The notes under the pieces: generated by a model
Databases searched by the model: none
Told to the model about the DNA's origin: nothing
The model's input: only the letters and a program-made list of their open reading frames with translations
In this document: one piece after another, positions 45,785-58,204 of the stretch
How the letters are laid out: every line of letters starts with the position of its first letter
Numbering within the stretch: position 1 is the stretch's first letter
NCBI RefSeq assembly: GCF_963169125.1
Contig: NC_084799.1
Coordinates: forward strand, 106,531,143 to 106,595,142
Reading direction: 5' to 3'
DNA from: Humulus lupulus
Taxonomy: Eukaryota > Streptophyta > Magnoliopsida > Rosales > Cannabaceae
Length of the DNA stretch: 64,000 nucleotides
Program-made: the position numbers and the translations under genes

Positions 45785-47795
45785 AAGGGAAATTTCATGT
45801 TATATGCATAAAAACTTAGTGAAATTTTTTAATATACCAACATAAGTTACTATCTCAAATATATGACAATTTCAATTTTTTAGACAAAAATACGCCTAAC
45901 ATTCAAACATTCATTTTCTCTTTCAATTCGAACTCTCTCTCTCTAACATCTCTCATTCTCTCACTTTCTCTCATTCTAATCTTCTAGTTCTCGAAAAAAA
46001 TACCAAAATTAAAAAAAAAAAATCTGAAACAGATATTTGAGTGAAAAAATATGAACCTCCAAAGTTTTCGTCAAATTTCAGTGCAGAACATCAAAATTGT
46101 ATTGTTTTGGCTAAAAATCAAGTTTTCATGATTGCATCACAATAGCATCGAAACACCATCGATTTTGCATCGAAACACCATTGATTTTGCATAAAAAAGT
46201 ATCGTTTTGGCCAAAAAAACAAGTTTTCATGATTCCATCACAAGAGTATCGAAATATCTTCGATTTTTCATCAAAATTGCATTGAATTTGCATCGAAAAA
46301 ACATCATTTTTGCAAAAAATCAAGTTTCATGATTGCATCGCAAGAGCATCAAAATTGCATCGATTTGGCATCGAAAAGGCATCGTTTTGATGCAATTTAG
46401 ATGTTTTTTTATGGTGTTGCGATGCAATTTCGATGCAAAATCGATGCTCTTGTGATGGAATCATGAAAACTTGTTTTTTGGCCAAATGATGCTTTTTCGA
46501 TGCAAAATCGATGGTGTTTCGATGCCAAATTGATGGTGTTTTGATGCAAAATCGATGGTGTTTCAATGTTGTTGCGATGCAATCATGAAAACTTGATTTT
46601 TGTCCAAAATGATACTTTTTCCGATGCAATTTCGAGGCTCTACACTGAAATTTAACGAAAACTTTGGAGGTCATATTTTTTTACTTAAATGTCAGTTTCC
46701 GATGATTTTTTTTTTTAATTTTGGTATTTTCTCGAGATCTACAAGATTATAATGATAGAGAGAGTGAGAGAATGAGAGAAGTTAGAGAGAGAAAATTCGG
46801 ATTGAGAGAGAAAATGAGTGTTTGAATGCTGGGGATATTTTTGTCTAAAATATTAAAATTGTCATATGTTGACGTTGTTTTTCGTCAACTTAGAAATGAA
46901 GAGCACTAAATACAAAATCAGGAAAATAAAGAGGAAACACGATTTTTTACGTAGTTCAGCAGTTAAAATCTGCCTAGTTCACGAGTCGATATTATTCATC
47001 TATGGAATTCTCTCAAAGCATTTTGGAAGCAATTCGACAAAGTATTCCCAGTGCCAATTTCCATGTGTCTACAAATGAATTTCTCCAATCTATTTATAGT
47101 CTGGTTTACAGAATATCTCCCGTCACATTTAAGGGAGTTATGATTCAAAAATAAAAAATAAATACAATTAAATGCATATGAATATATAATACGCATATAA
47201 ATCCATTGATATTCAAGATTTATTAACAGATTACAACTGATTCCTTAGGTATAGAATAGGGATTCTTAAACAGTAACCGCATCTACATTTGGCTATTGAT
47301 CTCGAACATTCGACTTACATATCTTCGAGATCAGCAAATCATCACGAGCTCGCTAGCTCGGCTTCCCTCGATCTTATTAAATAACTTTATCAAGGTCGTC
47401 TCCTCCAAGCTTGCTGTGCCCAGACTCGATCCTTCTTAACTGTCGCTTATACAAACAGACTAGGAAAATTAAACAAGTGTTGAATCCTTGTCACTGTAGC
47501 TTCGAGCTTGTCTCGTAACCTTGAAACACCTTCGAGATCTCGTAGTTCCGAGCTTACCATTTACGACATCGTCGTTTTAATATTGAACGATACTGTCAAA
47601 CTCGACTCTCATTAATGCTGATCTCATAGCCAGTTTGCATATTTCGAGCTTACACTTTACGAGCCTGACTTTCGAGACCAAAACTTCTAATTTCGAAATT
47701 TGAGTGTAACATCATATATTTGGGAAAGTAATTTATGTTGGCATATTAAAATTTTTTAGTAAGTTGCATTGCATATAAGATAAAATTTTCCTTTT
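45785..47795. mobile_element. Foldback element 2, MULE-related, split by a solo LTR
   Basis: The outer arms are 45785-45870 (GGGAAATTTCATGTTATATG) and the reverse complement of 47712-47795. The inner arms include CCTCCAAAGTTTTCGT (46054) against AACGAAAACTTTGGAGG (about 46655), and repeated CATCGATTTTGCATC-type words in both halves, meeting near 46385. Net of the 845-bp LTR and its duplication the length is about 1.16 kb. The terminal GGGAAATTTCA links it to the MULE. No coding sequence. Confidence 0.75.
46867..47711 (-). mobile_element. Solo LTR (845 bp) in foldback element 2, TSD TCATA
   Basis: The block starts TGTTGACGTTG and ends GAGTGTAACA. TCATA is duplicated at 46862-46866 and 47712-47716. 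A TATA box (CTATAAATAG) on the minus strand near 47092-47101 and the ACACGATTTTTTACGTAGTTC segment (46938-46958) support a reverse LTR. It has no internal region. Confidence 0.88.
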
Positions 47796-48075
47796 TTAAT
47801 TACCATTTGTCCAAATATGTTGCATAGAAAGTAAACGTGACATGAAGTAACCCTTTGTCCTCATTTGACAAGTCGCCGCTTTCCACTTTAACGTCAAAAA
47901 GCCATTATTTCCCGCTTGACGGAGAAGGGAGATAAAATGTAGGTACGTACGGACACAGCACAGCAGCCACCTTCAATAGCCACGAAGTGTAGAGTAATGT
48001 AACGCACCTCTATTTTTTTACAATAATATTCTTCTTCTTCTTCAACTGGTGTTGCGGGCCTACGCTAGTAATTGA
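47796..48075 (+). promoter_or_regulatory. Upstream region of the tRNA ligase gene
   Basis: Only about 280 bp separate foldback element 2 from the RNL start codon. The region is unique-looking, without a clear TATA box, and has a CTTCTTCTTCTTC stretch just before the ATG (48029-48041) typical of plant 5' leaders. Broad TATA-less initiation is plausible for a housekeeping gene; this is inference. Confidence 0.4.
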
Positions 48076-51000
48076 ATGTCGGCATCGCAGAGAATTCTCT
48101 GCACTCTTTCTCTCCCTCTCCCTTCTCGATCTTCTTCTCCGACTTTTCTCAAATTCACAAACCTCCTTTTCCTCCGCTCATCTCCTTCTTACGTAACCTT
48201 ACCTCGCTCCTTCACATTCTCTTCTCCCATGTATCACAGCCAGGTACTTACCCCGTTTTTCTCTCTCCCTCATTTTTATGAGCTTTTGTAGTTGATTCTA
48301 TGAATAAATTTTACTTTGTTGCTGCTTGTTTTGGATAAAGTCTGTGAGGTTCGACTTGCGTCGCCATTCCTTTGATGATCGTTCCCGAACTTTTTCTAGC
48401 TAGTTTATCCTTGAAGTTGTTGATAATTTGTTTTTGTATTCGTTGCATTAACAGTGGGGGTGTCTGTAATTTTCTAATTGGTTTTGCCTTTCTTACGGAC
48501 TTGCTTGGATGGTTTATCATGTAATACTAATCGATCAATGGGGAAATTTGGATTCTGGACTGTATTTTCTTAATGATGTTTCAATGCCAGTACTCGTGAT
48601 CATGTCTAGAGCCTGTGGCTGTACATTGTGCTGATGAAAGAGTAAGAATGTTATGTGTCTTTTCTTTGTTTGATTTTTGTGGATGTAATATTTCAGCATA
48701 CGGATAATCACAAGGAACAGCAATGGAGAGAAAAGTCGAAACCCGAGTTGCTAGCTGCAGATAAAGAGGTTTCATCGGCTTCTTCTGTTGAAGATGTAAC
48801 TAAGAGACTTGATGGGTTGAGTGTCAGTGGAAGCAGTGGACCAACCAATGCGTCTGTTCAGACTGTGCTGATTGGGAATGTTCACCAGGCAAATCAGGTG
48901 CCCCTGCAAGGTCAAAAAGCAATCTGGAAGCCCAAATCTTATGGAACAGCGAGTGGAGGCGCTGCAGTAGAAGTTAAAGAAAAACCTGTTGATAAAACTG
49001 TGGTTCTCAACCCGGGCAGTGGGGTAGGACAAACATCAACTACTAAAAAAAACAGCATTGGTTTGAGTAAGTTTTTCAAGGGTAATTTGTTGGAAAGTTT
49101 TACAGTGGACAACTCTACTTATGTACAAGCACAGATAAGAGCTACTTTCTATCCCAAATTTGAAAATGAGAAGTCTGATCAGGAGGTAATTTCTGTTTTC
49201 TTTACCTTTTCTATCATGGAAGTGTAGTTGCATACCCTGAATGTTTCAGATATTCATTCACAACCATATTTGGTAAATTGGAACTTCTATTAATGCCAAT
49301 TTTGTAAGTTTCTTTTGTATGCATGCTGGATACGTTTGTATTTGAAGGCTCTTGCTGTCTGCGTTAATTAGTTCACTATGTGTTTGTTATTGTTATGTGC
49401 TCTTTTTGGCAATGAAAATATCTATTCCAACTCGCACTTATCATGAATGTTTAGTTCGATTGATTTGATAAGGTTTTCATCTTCTTAGGTTCGGACAAGG
49501 ATGATAGAAATGGTATCAAAAGGATTGGCTACCATGGAGGTAACTGGTTTCATTGAGTTTTTGCTTTAGCTAGAAATAGAAATCATTTAGATCTCTAAGT
49601 TGGATTGCCTTTGTGGCTTTACTGTTAGTATTGGTTTGTATTCTTTGATATATTGATATTTAGTTGAATAGCTTCTAGTTGGTTTTGTTGTTGTATAAAT
49701 TGTACTAGTTGCTTTAGTAAGTTAATCTTACTTTGATACATTTGAACTGATTCAGGTTTCACTTAAACACTCCGGTTCTTTATTTATGTATGCTGGTAAC
49801 GAGGGTGGAGCATATGCGAAAAACAGCTTTGGCAATATGTATGGTTATGCAAACCTTCTGCTTTTGAGCCTGTCTATGTTCTTTTTATTTCACACATAAA
49901 GTTTAAATGCTTTCCATGTTATTTTGTCAGGAAGGAATATATTATGTACTTTGTCTTCTTTTTTAATGATGACAGATTTAAGGTTTATTGAAGAAGAAGA
50001 AGAAAAAAACAACAACTATAAACTCAGGAGGATGATAAATTTTTTAAACATATATCAGAAACTTTGATATAAAATTACTTTTTCCTACTTCTTATTAGAG
50101 ACCAAATACAGGTTAGTAGTCAATTGAAATGACAGAAATGGTTGATCATTGAACTTGTTACAGAGAATGCCTTGGGTCCCAGAGATCAGAGTGTCTTGAA
50201 ATTCTCACTTCATTTTCACCATGACATCAAATAGTGAATTAGTGCACACAATACGATAAACTTTTTCGTTTGTTTTATTTTGTTGTCCCAAGCTTCTTAA
50301 ATTCCTTAACAATAAAGAATTGTAAGATTGCCACATCACCTTATAGATTGAAGCCTTATTCTACAACCAAAATTTACAATGACAAACCATGTGAGTTCTT
50401 GAGTCAGCTCATTTATGTCCATTTAAATGTCAATGGCTGTTTTTTGAGTTTGGAGAATACATCTTGATCAAATGGGCCAGATCTACAATGCTTGTATAAA
50501 ACCAAAGTTGGGTATGTGTGGGTGTGTTTTTTCTTCTTCATGTTGTTCCTTCCAATAAAAAGGAATTATTAGATAAAACTTTTTACTATTAATGGAAGGG
50601 GACTTTTAAAACTGAAGACTAGCTAACAACAAAGCTAAATCACACAATATTCTTTCAAATCAGAAAAATAAAAAAGAAAGGAATATACAATTCTTCTTTG
50701 GTCCAAATGATAGGAGCACTTGTTACTTAAAGATTTTAAAGAAGACTCTGAAATTCTTATTATATCAAAACAAAATAGAATCTAGACACATAGGGTACAC
50801 AGTTGTAACAACTGTGATTAAACCCAGAAAATCTGATCTCCTAATACCTGAAAATCAGGGATATAATCCTTAATTACAATTACAACTTATTTACATCTAA
50901 GTTGGAAACAAGTAAACACAAATCATGGCCAAATAACTCTTAATAACTACGGTAATATAGTCCTTCAAATCAGGACTTTATAGTGTATTTTCACACTTCT

Positions 51001-54000
51001 TCCATTGATAGCATAGTCAAGTTTATCTGATAACTGAGCATGTTTTGGAAAAACTTTTGGCACATTAGATTATTGATAAAGATGTAGAGAATAGAGATAT
51101 CACTGTGATCTATGCTTTCATCATAAACTCAGATTCATTTCTTCCTATTCTTGTTTATTTAAAGTTAACATGTGTTTTGCATGACATCATCTTTCTATTG
51201 TAGATACACTGCTGTGGGTGTGTTTGTTCTTGGTCGGATGTTTCAGGAAGCTTGGGGAGCTGAGGCAGCCAAAAAACAAGCAGAGTTTAATGAATATCTT
51301 GAGGTAATATTTGTTTGAAATTTTACATGTATATTGTTATTATGTAATTTAAACAATAAGACATAAGTGCAAGAATTATTATTACTGCTTGTTGCATTTT
51401 CACCGTCAATGTAAAAAGAAATGTGTATCGTCAACGTAATACATTTTAGAATCTCTTTCTTCATTAGATTTGGAATTTTTAATATTCTCAATCGTCACAT
51501 TACATGCTGTATGCTATCCATGGTTTAAAAAGGCTTTTCTGAGGCTCGCCTCAAAGTGAGGCTATCAAAAAAGCCCCAAGGCTTACACCTCTCTGTTTGA
51601 GGCGTCCCTTTTTTGGGTGCCTCACTTATTATTTGTATTCTGTGCCCAGCAAAACTAGCTTAATAACAATGACATTATTGAGTTTGGTTCAACAAAAGGG
51701 ACTTTTCTAAGTATTGGGCCAAAAAATAGTGCTGGGAATAGTAATTTATTTATAACATCCTAGCATTAGTTAGTGTTACAACATGTATATAGTTGTCAAT
51801 TAGTTATCAATTAGATTAATTGTAGAGATCCTAATTGACATAGTTTGCTAAGTTAGTTATACTAGTTTGTATATAAATATGTATCATTTTTTTTTCAATG
51901 AAAAGCAAGAGAATACAATTCTCTTTACCTCAGATAACATGGTATCAGAGCATTAGGGTTCGAATTTAGGGTTTTCAACATTGAGATTGTCTTTGGGTTT
52001 ATAAACACAAATTAGGGTTTTGTCTTTTAGGGTTCCATCTCGGAAAACTTATTTTGAGAAATAATCTATTCTCACCGTCTGTCCTGTGAAGAAGTCCACC
52101 TTCCGATCGGCCGTTTGCCGGAGTTTGGTGACTAGAAGCCCCGCGCGTGAGCCCCACGTGTTGCCGTCCTCCGCCACGACACTCTCCACACGCCGACGCG
52201 TGGCACATGGCACATGGCACATTTTCCGGCCATCGTTTTCTCACCGGTTGTTCTCCTCTGCGTCCCTGGTCTGTCTGTACTTTGCTTTCGTCCATCTAGC
52301 TTCTGCATTTGAGTTTGTCAAGGTTTGTTCTTGGTCCTTTGTTGTGATTCTACCTTGGTTCTAGTGGTTGCTGCCTTATCTTTTTGTTTAGGCTTTATGG
52401 CTGAGAACAAATCGTCTATTGTGACAGATGTGGTGTCGGTGATGTCTAAGATCACGGACCATAAGCTAAATGGTTCAAATTATTTGGATTGGAGTAAGAC
52501 TGTTAGCCTTTATCTGCAGAGCATAGACAAAGATGATCATTTGTCGAAAGATCCTCCTAAAGACGATCCGAAGGAGAAAGATGATCTTACATGGCTCAGA
52601 GAGGATGCTCATTTGTTCCTTCAGATTCGTAATTCTATTGATAGTGAGGTAATTGACTTGATCAATCACTATGAATTTGTTAAAGAACTAATGGATTATT
52701 TGGAATTTTTGTACTCTAGCAAAGGGAATCTCTCCCGCGTGTATGAAGTTTGCAAAGCCTTTTACTGTGGAAAAACAAGATCAGTCCCTCATAAACTATT
52801 TTATGGCAATGTATTTGGGACTTGGTCGATTTACCTTAAGGGAAACGGGCTATTGGATGCAAATGGGCATTTGCCGTTGAGGTTAATCTGGATGGGTCAG
52901 TTGCTCGATTGAAAGCCCATCTTGTCGCCAAGGGCTATGCTCAAACCTATGGAGTAGATTATTCCAACACTTTTTCCTCTGTTGCAAAATTGACATTTGT
53001 TCGATTGTTTATTTAAATGGCAGCAACTCATAATTGACATTTGCATCAACTTGATATAAAGAATGCGTTTATTCATGGTGATCTTCAGGAGGAGGTGTAT
53101 ATAGAGCAACCTCCTGGTTTTGTTGCTCAGGGGGAGTATGGCCGATGGCCGAGTTTGTCGCTTTTGAAAGTCTCTGTATGGTTTGAAACAGAGTCCCCGT
53201 GCTTGGTTTGGTAACTTTAGTCAGGTTGTTGAAAATTTTGGCATGATGAAAAGTAAGTCGGATCATTCCGTGTTCTACAAATAATCAGAAGCTGGTATCA
53301 TACTTTTAGTTGTGTATGTGGATGATATTGTGATTACTGTGGGAATCTTATCTCTCAAGTCTTTCCTTCATACCCAGTTTCATACGAAGGACTTGGGGAT
53401 GCTAAAGTATTTCTTGGGTGTTGAAGTCACAAGAAGTAAGAAATGTGTTTTTCTATCTCAGAGAAAATATGTTCTTGACTTGTTAACTGAGATAGGAAAA
53501 TTGGGAGCAAAGTCTTGTAGTGCTCCAATGATGCTGGACATGCACCTTAGGAAAGATGGAGAACTATTTGAGGATCCTGAGAGATATCGAATGTTGGTTG
53601 GAAAGCTGAATTACCTTACTGTAACTCGTTCAAATATTGCATATTCAATCAGTGTTGTCATTCTGTTTATGACATCCCCAACAATTCATCATTGGACAGT
53701 GTTAGAGCAAATTTTGTGTTATTTGAAAGGAACACCAGAACGAGGTATCTTATATGCAAATCATGGTCGCTCTCATATTGAATGTCTTTCAGATGAAGAT
53801 TGGGCAGGTTCCAAAGTGGATAGAAGATCTACTTTAGGTTATTGTGTTTTTGTTGGTGAAAATTTGGTTTCTTGGAAGAGTAAGAAGTAGAATGTTGTGT
53901 CAAGATCCAATATAGAATCGGAATATAGGGCTATGGCACAATCTGTGTGCGAGATAATATGGATTTATAAGCTCTTGATTGAAGTAGGTCTTAAAACTTC

Positions 54001-55909
54001 AGTACTTGGTGTGTACTAAGCATATTGAAATTGATTGTCATTTTGTCTGCGAGAAAATTCAGCAAGGTTTGATTTCTACTGGGTATGTGAAGACACGAGA
54101 ACAATTAGGGGATCTCTTCACAAAAGCGTTGAATGGGGTTCGGGTTGATTATCTTTGTAACAAGCTGGGCATGATTAATATTTATGCTCCAGCTTCAGGG
54201 GGAGTGTTACAGCATGAATATAGTTGTCAATTAGTTATCAATTAAATTAATTGTAGAGATCCTAATTGACATTGTTTCCTAAGTTAGCTATACTAGTTTG
54301 TATATAAATATGTATAATTTTTTTCAATGAAAAGCAAGAGAATTCAATTCTTTTCACCTCATATAACAGTTAGAAAATACCACATGAAGTCACTTGAGGA
54401 TGCTAGAATTTTTCCTTAATTTTTAGTGTTATGGTCTGTTTTAATGATTTACTAGTTTGATTATTAGTGTTTAGAAGTTTACAGTTTAAAAGTAGATTTT
54501 TAATATAAGATTTGAGGCGTACGCCTCAATACGCCTCTCGGTGCCTCAATACGCCTTGAGGCTTACGCCTCTCTTCACCAAGAAAAATTCCTTGAGGCTT
54601 AAACTAGCCTTTTTAAACATTGATGCTATCCATAGCCTGCTGTTTGTGCTTTGTCACTAGCATTTACTTTTTTGTTTGTGGTTGCATTATAATATGTGTC
54701 CTTTCTTTTTTATTCTTTTATTAAGTTATTCATCGGTTTGTTTAGAAAGTTTCTTTTTTAGCTGATTTTCTAATGAACCTGTCCAGCTGCTCACATTTTG
54801 TGTACCATTTTTTTTACCTGATTTTCTTTAACCACGGTTATGGCTTGGCACTTCTCTTTATTCATACATTACTACTCTCCAAAACCAAAGTTAATATTGG
54901 CTTTTCTTTTAGAGGAACCGTATGTGCATATCAATGGAATTGGTTACTGCTGTTCTAGGTGACCATGGACAGCGTCCTCGAGAAGACTATGGTACAGTGA
55001 TTTTCTCATATGTTTAATTAGTACCTTTTTATATGTAATTTTTGCTGAATTGTACATGAAACTTATGGTGATATGAAACATCTGTCAGTTCTTTAACTTA
55101 ATTTACAATTTTTTTGGAGCAGTGGTTGTGACAGCTGTGACAGAATTGGGCAATGGGAAGCCGAAGTTTTACTCAACTCCTGATATAATTGCTTTCTGTA
55201 GAAACTGGCGCCTTCCAACAAATCATATCTGGTTGTTCTCCACAAGGTGATTGCTATAATTTTTTTAGCAACCATAAAATAAAATATGGTTTAACAGCTG
55301 TAATGTACACAGGGGATCTTCTTTTTACCGAATTAAGTTTGATTTGCTAGTGGTTTCAATTCACTAATTTCAACTTCAGAAAAAAAACTTTCGTTTCCCC
55401 ACCCCAGTGCTCTAATTTCTATTTAGGCAAAGCAATGTATGCTATTTGTTGCAATTGGGCTACAAGCATAATCAGACAAATAGATTAGCAGCATTGTACC
55501 ATGCCAAAAACCTAGGTCTCATTTGACTCCTAAATGCTCTCATCTAATTGTTTCTATTTGAAGTATTAATTGCAAGGATTGACACCCCTTGTCATTTTTT
55601 TTATCCTTATTTTACCTCTTTAATTTCCATCTTGAGATTATTTACCTGCTTTAGTGGTTTTGTTTCATTTGACAATTAGTACTAGTCTATCAAAAGTGGT
55701 AAAATTCAACAATCCCTGTCATTGAGATTACTAGTTCAAAATGCTGTTAATATATGTGATCTAATAGTTTGTGTTCTGATTACTCTCTCTTTCACAACTA
55801 AGGAAATCCGTCACGTCATTTTTTGCTGCCTATGATGCGCTTTGTGAAGAAGGAACTGCAACACCTGTATGCAAGGCTCTTGATGAAGTTGCAGATATAT
55901 CTGTAGCAG
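48076..55909 (+). CDS. RNL: Plant tRNA ligase RNL, exons 1-8 (5' part of the gene)
   Basis: The spliced product matches the N-terminal ligase domain of plant tRNA ligase as I recall it. The enzyme rejoins tRNA halves after intron removal, and the plant form also ligates other RNAs. Exons: 48076-48243, 48697-49185, 49489-49539, 49756-49838, 51204-51303, 54913-54991, 55123-55246, 55803-55909. All introns are GT-AG, phases agree, and about 400 residues are open without a stop. Landmarks: [29 protein letters not shown], the nucleotidyl-transfer motif KHSG (Lys about 240) at [13 protein letters not shown], and [20 protein letters not shown]. Exon 1 is Ser- and Leu-rich like a plastid transit peptide, with a second Met (MYHSQ) near its end. 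The kinase and phosphodiesterase parts (family length about 1100) are not in the window. The next intron exceeds 8 kb. Confidence 0.93.
49839..51203 (+). other. RNL intron 4
   Basis: A 1.4 kb AT-rich intron with normal GT and AG ends. The part at about 50580-51000 looks like an old LTR or other repeat remnant, but I cannot define its ends. No gene seen. Confidence 0.5.
52397..52880 (+). pseudogene. Copia A gag, truncated
   Basis: The frame starts [18 protein letters not shown], then [18 protein letters not shown], the copia gag N-terminal motif, and [18 protein letters not shown]. After about residue 150 it degenerates and joins sequence that leads into RT ([20 protein letters not shown]). 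The zinc knuckle, protease and integrase that should lie between are gone. Confidence 0.85.
52881..54200 (+). pseudogene. Copia A reverse transcriptase-RNase H, degenerate
   Basis: Blocks in order are [19 protein letters not shown], a stop, [19 protein letters not shown], a frame change near 53150, then [11 protein letters not shown] (the YVDD catalytic box, 53312), [15 protein letters not shown], the RNase H start [18 protein letters not shown], a stop at 53888-53890, and the C-terminal [16 protein letters not shown]. Several stops and frameshifts make it inactive. Confidence 0.88.
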
Positions 55910-56316
55910 GTAACTGTTGAACTGAAATTTCTTTAAAATTTAACCCAACCCTCGTTTGCCTACCAAAAGTGAGGAAAGTATTGAACATGACTTACTGTAG
56001 AATGCTGGACCTTTGTCCTCTTTTTCCTCTTATTGATTATCATAATTACAAATAAAAAATCATAAACTGTATGTGCCTTTTTTTTTTGACATGGTTCCAA
56101 GATATTTTTGTGGATCCCATGATATTTGATTGTTTTTGTAGAAAAATACACTCTTGATTGTTATTTTCATTTCTAAAGAAATAACCTCTAAATAGGCTGA
56201 GTACAAATATATATTCTAGGTATAAACTAATTTGCACATTAATTACATCGTAGCTGTAAAACACTAACTAATGAACTGTAAAACACTAACAAATAATTCA
56301 TATTATTTCTACACCC

Positions 56317-57850
56317 TCACTCAAGCTGGTACATGCTCAGCTTGCACAATTGCTCATCAAAGCTTTCTTTTGATAAACTTTTTATTAGCAAATCAACAGC
56401 TTGTTGTTTGCTTGGCAGATAAACATCGCATAGTTTTTTTTCTTCAATTTTTTCTTTTATGAAATGACGGTCCACCTCCACATCATGAACCGGGTTGTGT
56501 GCTATATTAATAGCTGATTTATTGTCGCTGTATAGTTTCAAAGGATTCCTCATTTGAAGTTGTAGTTCTTCAAGAACTCGTTTGATCCAGATCACTTCAC
56601 ATACTCCTTGACCAAGAGCTCTAAGCTCAACTTTGGCACTGCTTCTTGCGACAACATGTTTCTTGCTTCTCCAAGTAACAAGGTTTCCCCATACCTTGGT
56701 ACAATATCCAGATGTTGATCTTCTGTCATCAATTGAACCTGCCCAATCTGCATCTGTGAAAGCTTCTATGCCTCTTTCTCCATTTTTATTGAACAACAGA
56801 CATTTTCATGGTGTCTTCTTTAGATGTCGTAATATCTTGTAAACTGCCTCCAAGTGTTCTTCTAAACGGTTGTGCATATACTGACTGACCAAGCTAACTG
56901 CAAATGCAATGTCAAGTCTGGGGTGAGACAAATAGATCAATTTTCCCACTAGTCGTTGATACATTCCTTTGTCATAGGTTTTCTCCTTTTCTTTCTTCTT
57001 GTACTTCCCTTTGGGTTCCACTGGTGTTGCTGCTGGTTTATATCCGAGCATACCAGTCTCTTTGAGTAGATCAATAACATACTTACGTTGAGAGATTGAA
57101 ATCCCTTGCTTGGTTCTTGCAAACTCCATACCTAGAAAGTATCTCATTTGACTAAGATCTTTTAACTCAAATTCTTGGGCTAGTGGTCTTTTAAGCTCCT
57201 CCATTCCATTAAGGTCAATTCCAGTTAGAATCATATCATCAACGTAGATAATAAGAATTACAATCTTACTATCTTGTGAATGTTTGAAGAATAGAGTATG
57301 GTTCGACTGACCTTGTTTGTACCCATGCTTCTTAATCACTTGATTGAACCTCAAATCATGCTTGTGGTGATTGCTTCAAGCCATAAAGAGATTTCTTTAA
57401 GTGATATGCTGTTTCTTTTCCATATTTTCATTCGAGGCTAGGAGGAATCTTCATATAGACCTCTTCCACTAAATTTTCGTTTAGAAAGGCGTTCTTAATA
57501 TCAAGTTGTTGCAATGGCCAATCAAGATTAACAGCTATTAATAGGAGAAATCTTAGTGTGTAGTCCTCCCCGTAAGTTTGAGTGAACCCCTTTGCAACCA
57601 GTCTTGCCTTGTATCTTTCTATAGTACCATCAACTTTGTATACCCACTTGCATCCTACCACATGCTTGTCTTTCGGCTGAGCAACTATTTTCCAGGTTGC
57701 ATTTTTTTCCAACACTCCTATTTCCTCTTCAATCGCATTGTCCCACTCAGGAATGGACAAGGCTTCATCAATATTCTTTGGAATTACTCTCAATTTTGGC
57801 AGCAAAGGTTCTGAATTTTGGTGTGAGTATGCTATAGCACACATACTTAG
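56317..57850 (-). pseudogene. Copia B reverse transcriptase-RNase H, degenerate
   Basis: The minus-strand frame at 57844-57428 gives the RT start ([40 protein letters not shown]). 57354-56806 has the catalytic IYVDDMILTG, DLSQMRYFLGMEFARTK and HLKKTP. 56796-56317 has RNase H (FTDADWAGSIDDRRSTSGYC) and the C-terminal VDRHFIKEKIEE. Two frame or stop breaks separate the three parts, near 57400 and 56800. Confidence 0.88.
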
Positions 57851-58204
57851 ATATAGGATGTAAAGTACAATTCCTCACTCCCCTCCTTTTTGCAACTCGA
57901 ACTAGGATTAGAATCAAATGAAATTGGGCACAAGGAATCACTTACATTGGGATTTGTCATTGGTTCAGGCTTATGGGAGACAAGATCCGTAGCTGGCGGT
58001 ATTACTTCATGTTTGTCCCGTTGTCAACTCTTTTTCTGCATTTATTTGGTCTGTCTTTTCCATTTCAGGAGTGTTTTGTTCAGAATTTAGCACATAGTTG
58101 GACTCAATTGGCGAATTAGACTCAATGGGTGGACTAGACTCAATTGGCGGATTAGACTCAATGGGTGGACTGAATTCAGGTCCTATCATTAGTAAACAAG
58201 TATC

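Larger units (their letters stand above)
51774..54368 (+). mobile_element. Copia element A, internally deleted, in RNL intron 5, TSD GTTAG
   Basis: Short LTRs at 51774-51939 (166 bp) and 54205-54368 (164 bp) are about 95 percent alike. The primer site TGGTATCAGAGC (51940-51951) directly abuts the first, and the polypurine tract AGGGGGAG precedes the second. GTTAG is duplicated at 51769-51773 and 54369-54373. The inside goes from gag directly to the RT N-terminal region, with protease and integrase missing. It lies within the GAGGC-rich element in the intron, in the same orientation as RNL. Confidence 0.93.
51522..54622. mobile_element. Short dispersed element with 11-bp direct repeats, split by a copia element
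   Basis: The direct repeat ATGCTATCCAT (51511-51521 and 54623-54633) flanks GGTTTAAAAAGGC and GCCTTTTTAAACATTG, which are inverted. The inside near each end is built from GAGGC and GCCTC words that fold back on each other. Without the copia element and its GTTAG duplication it is about 500 bp. An 11-bp duplication is long for hAT and would suit a SINE, but I see no RNA polymerase III boxes or A-tail, so the class is open. Confidence 0.6.

Noticed and set aside
46126..46674. Minus-strand frames rich in His, Phe and Lys
   Set aside because: Products of repeated CATCGA-type words in foldback element 2.
51522..51650. Call as a SINE
   Set aside because: No recognisable polymerase III A and B boxes or A-tail, and the ends are inverted repeats.
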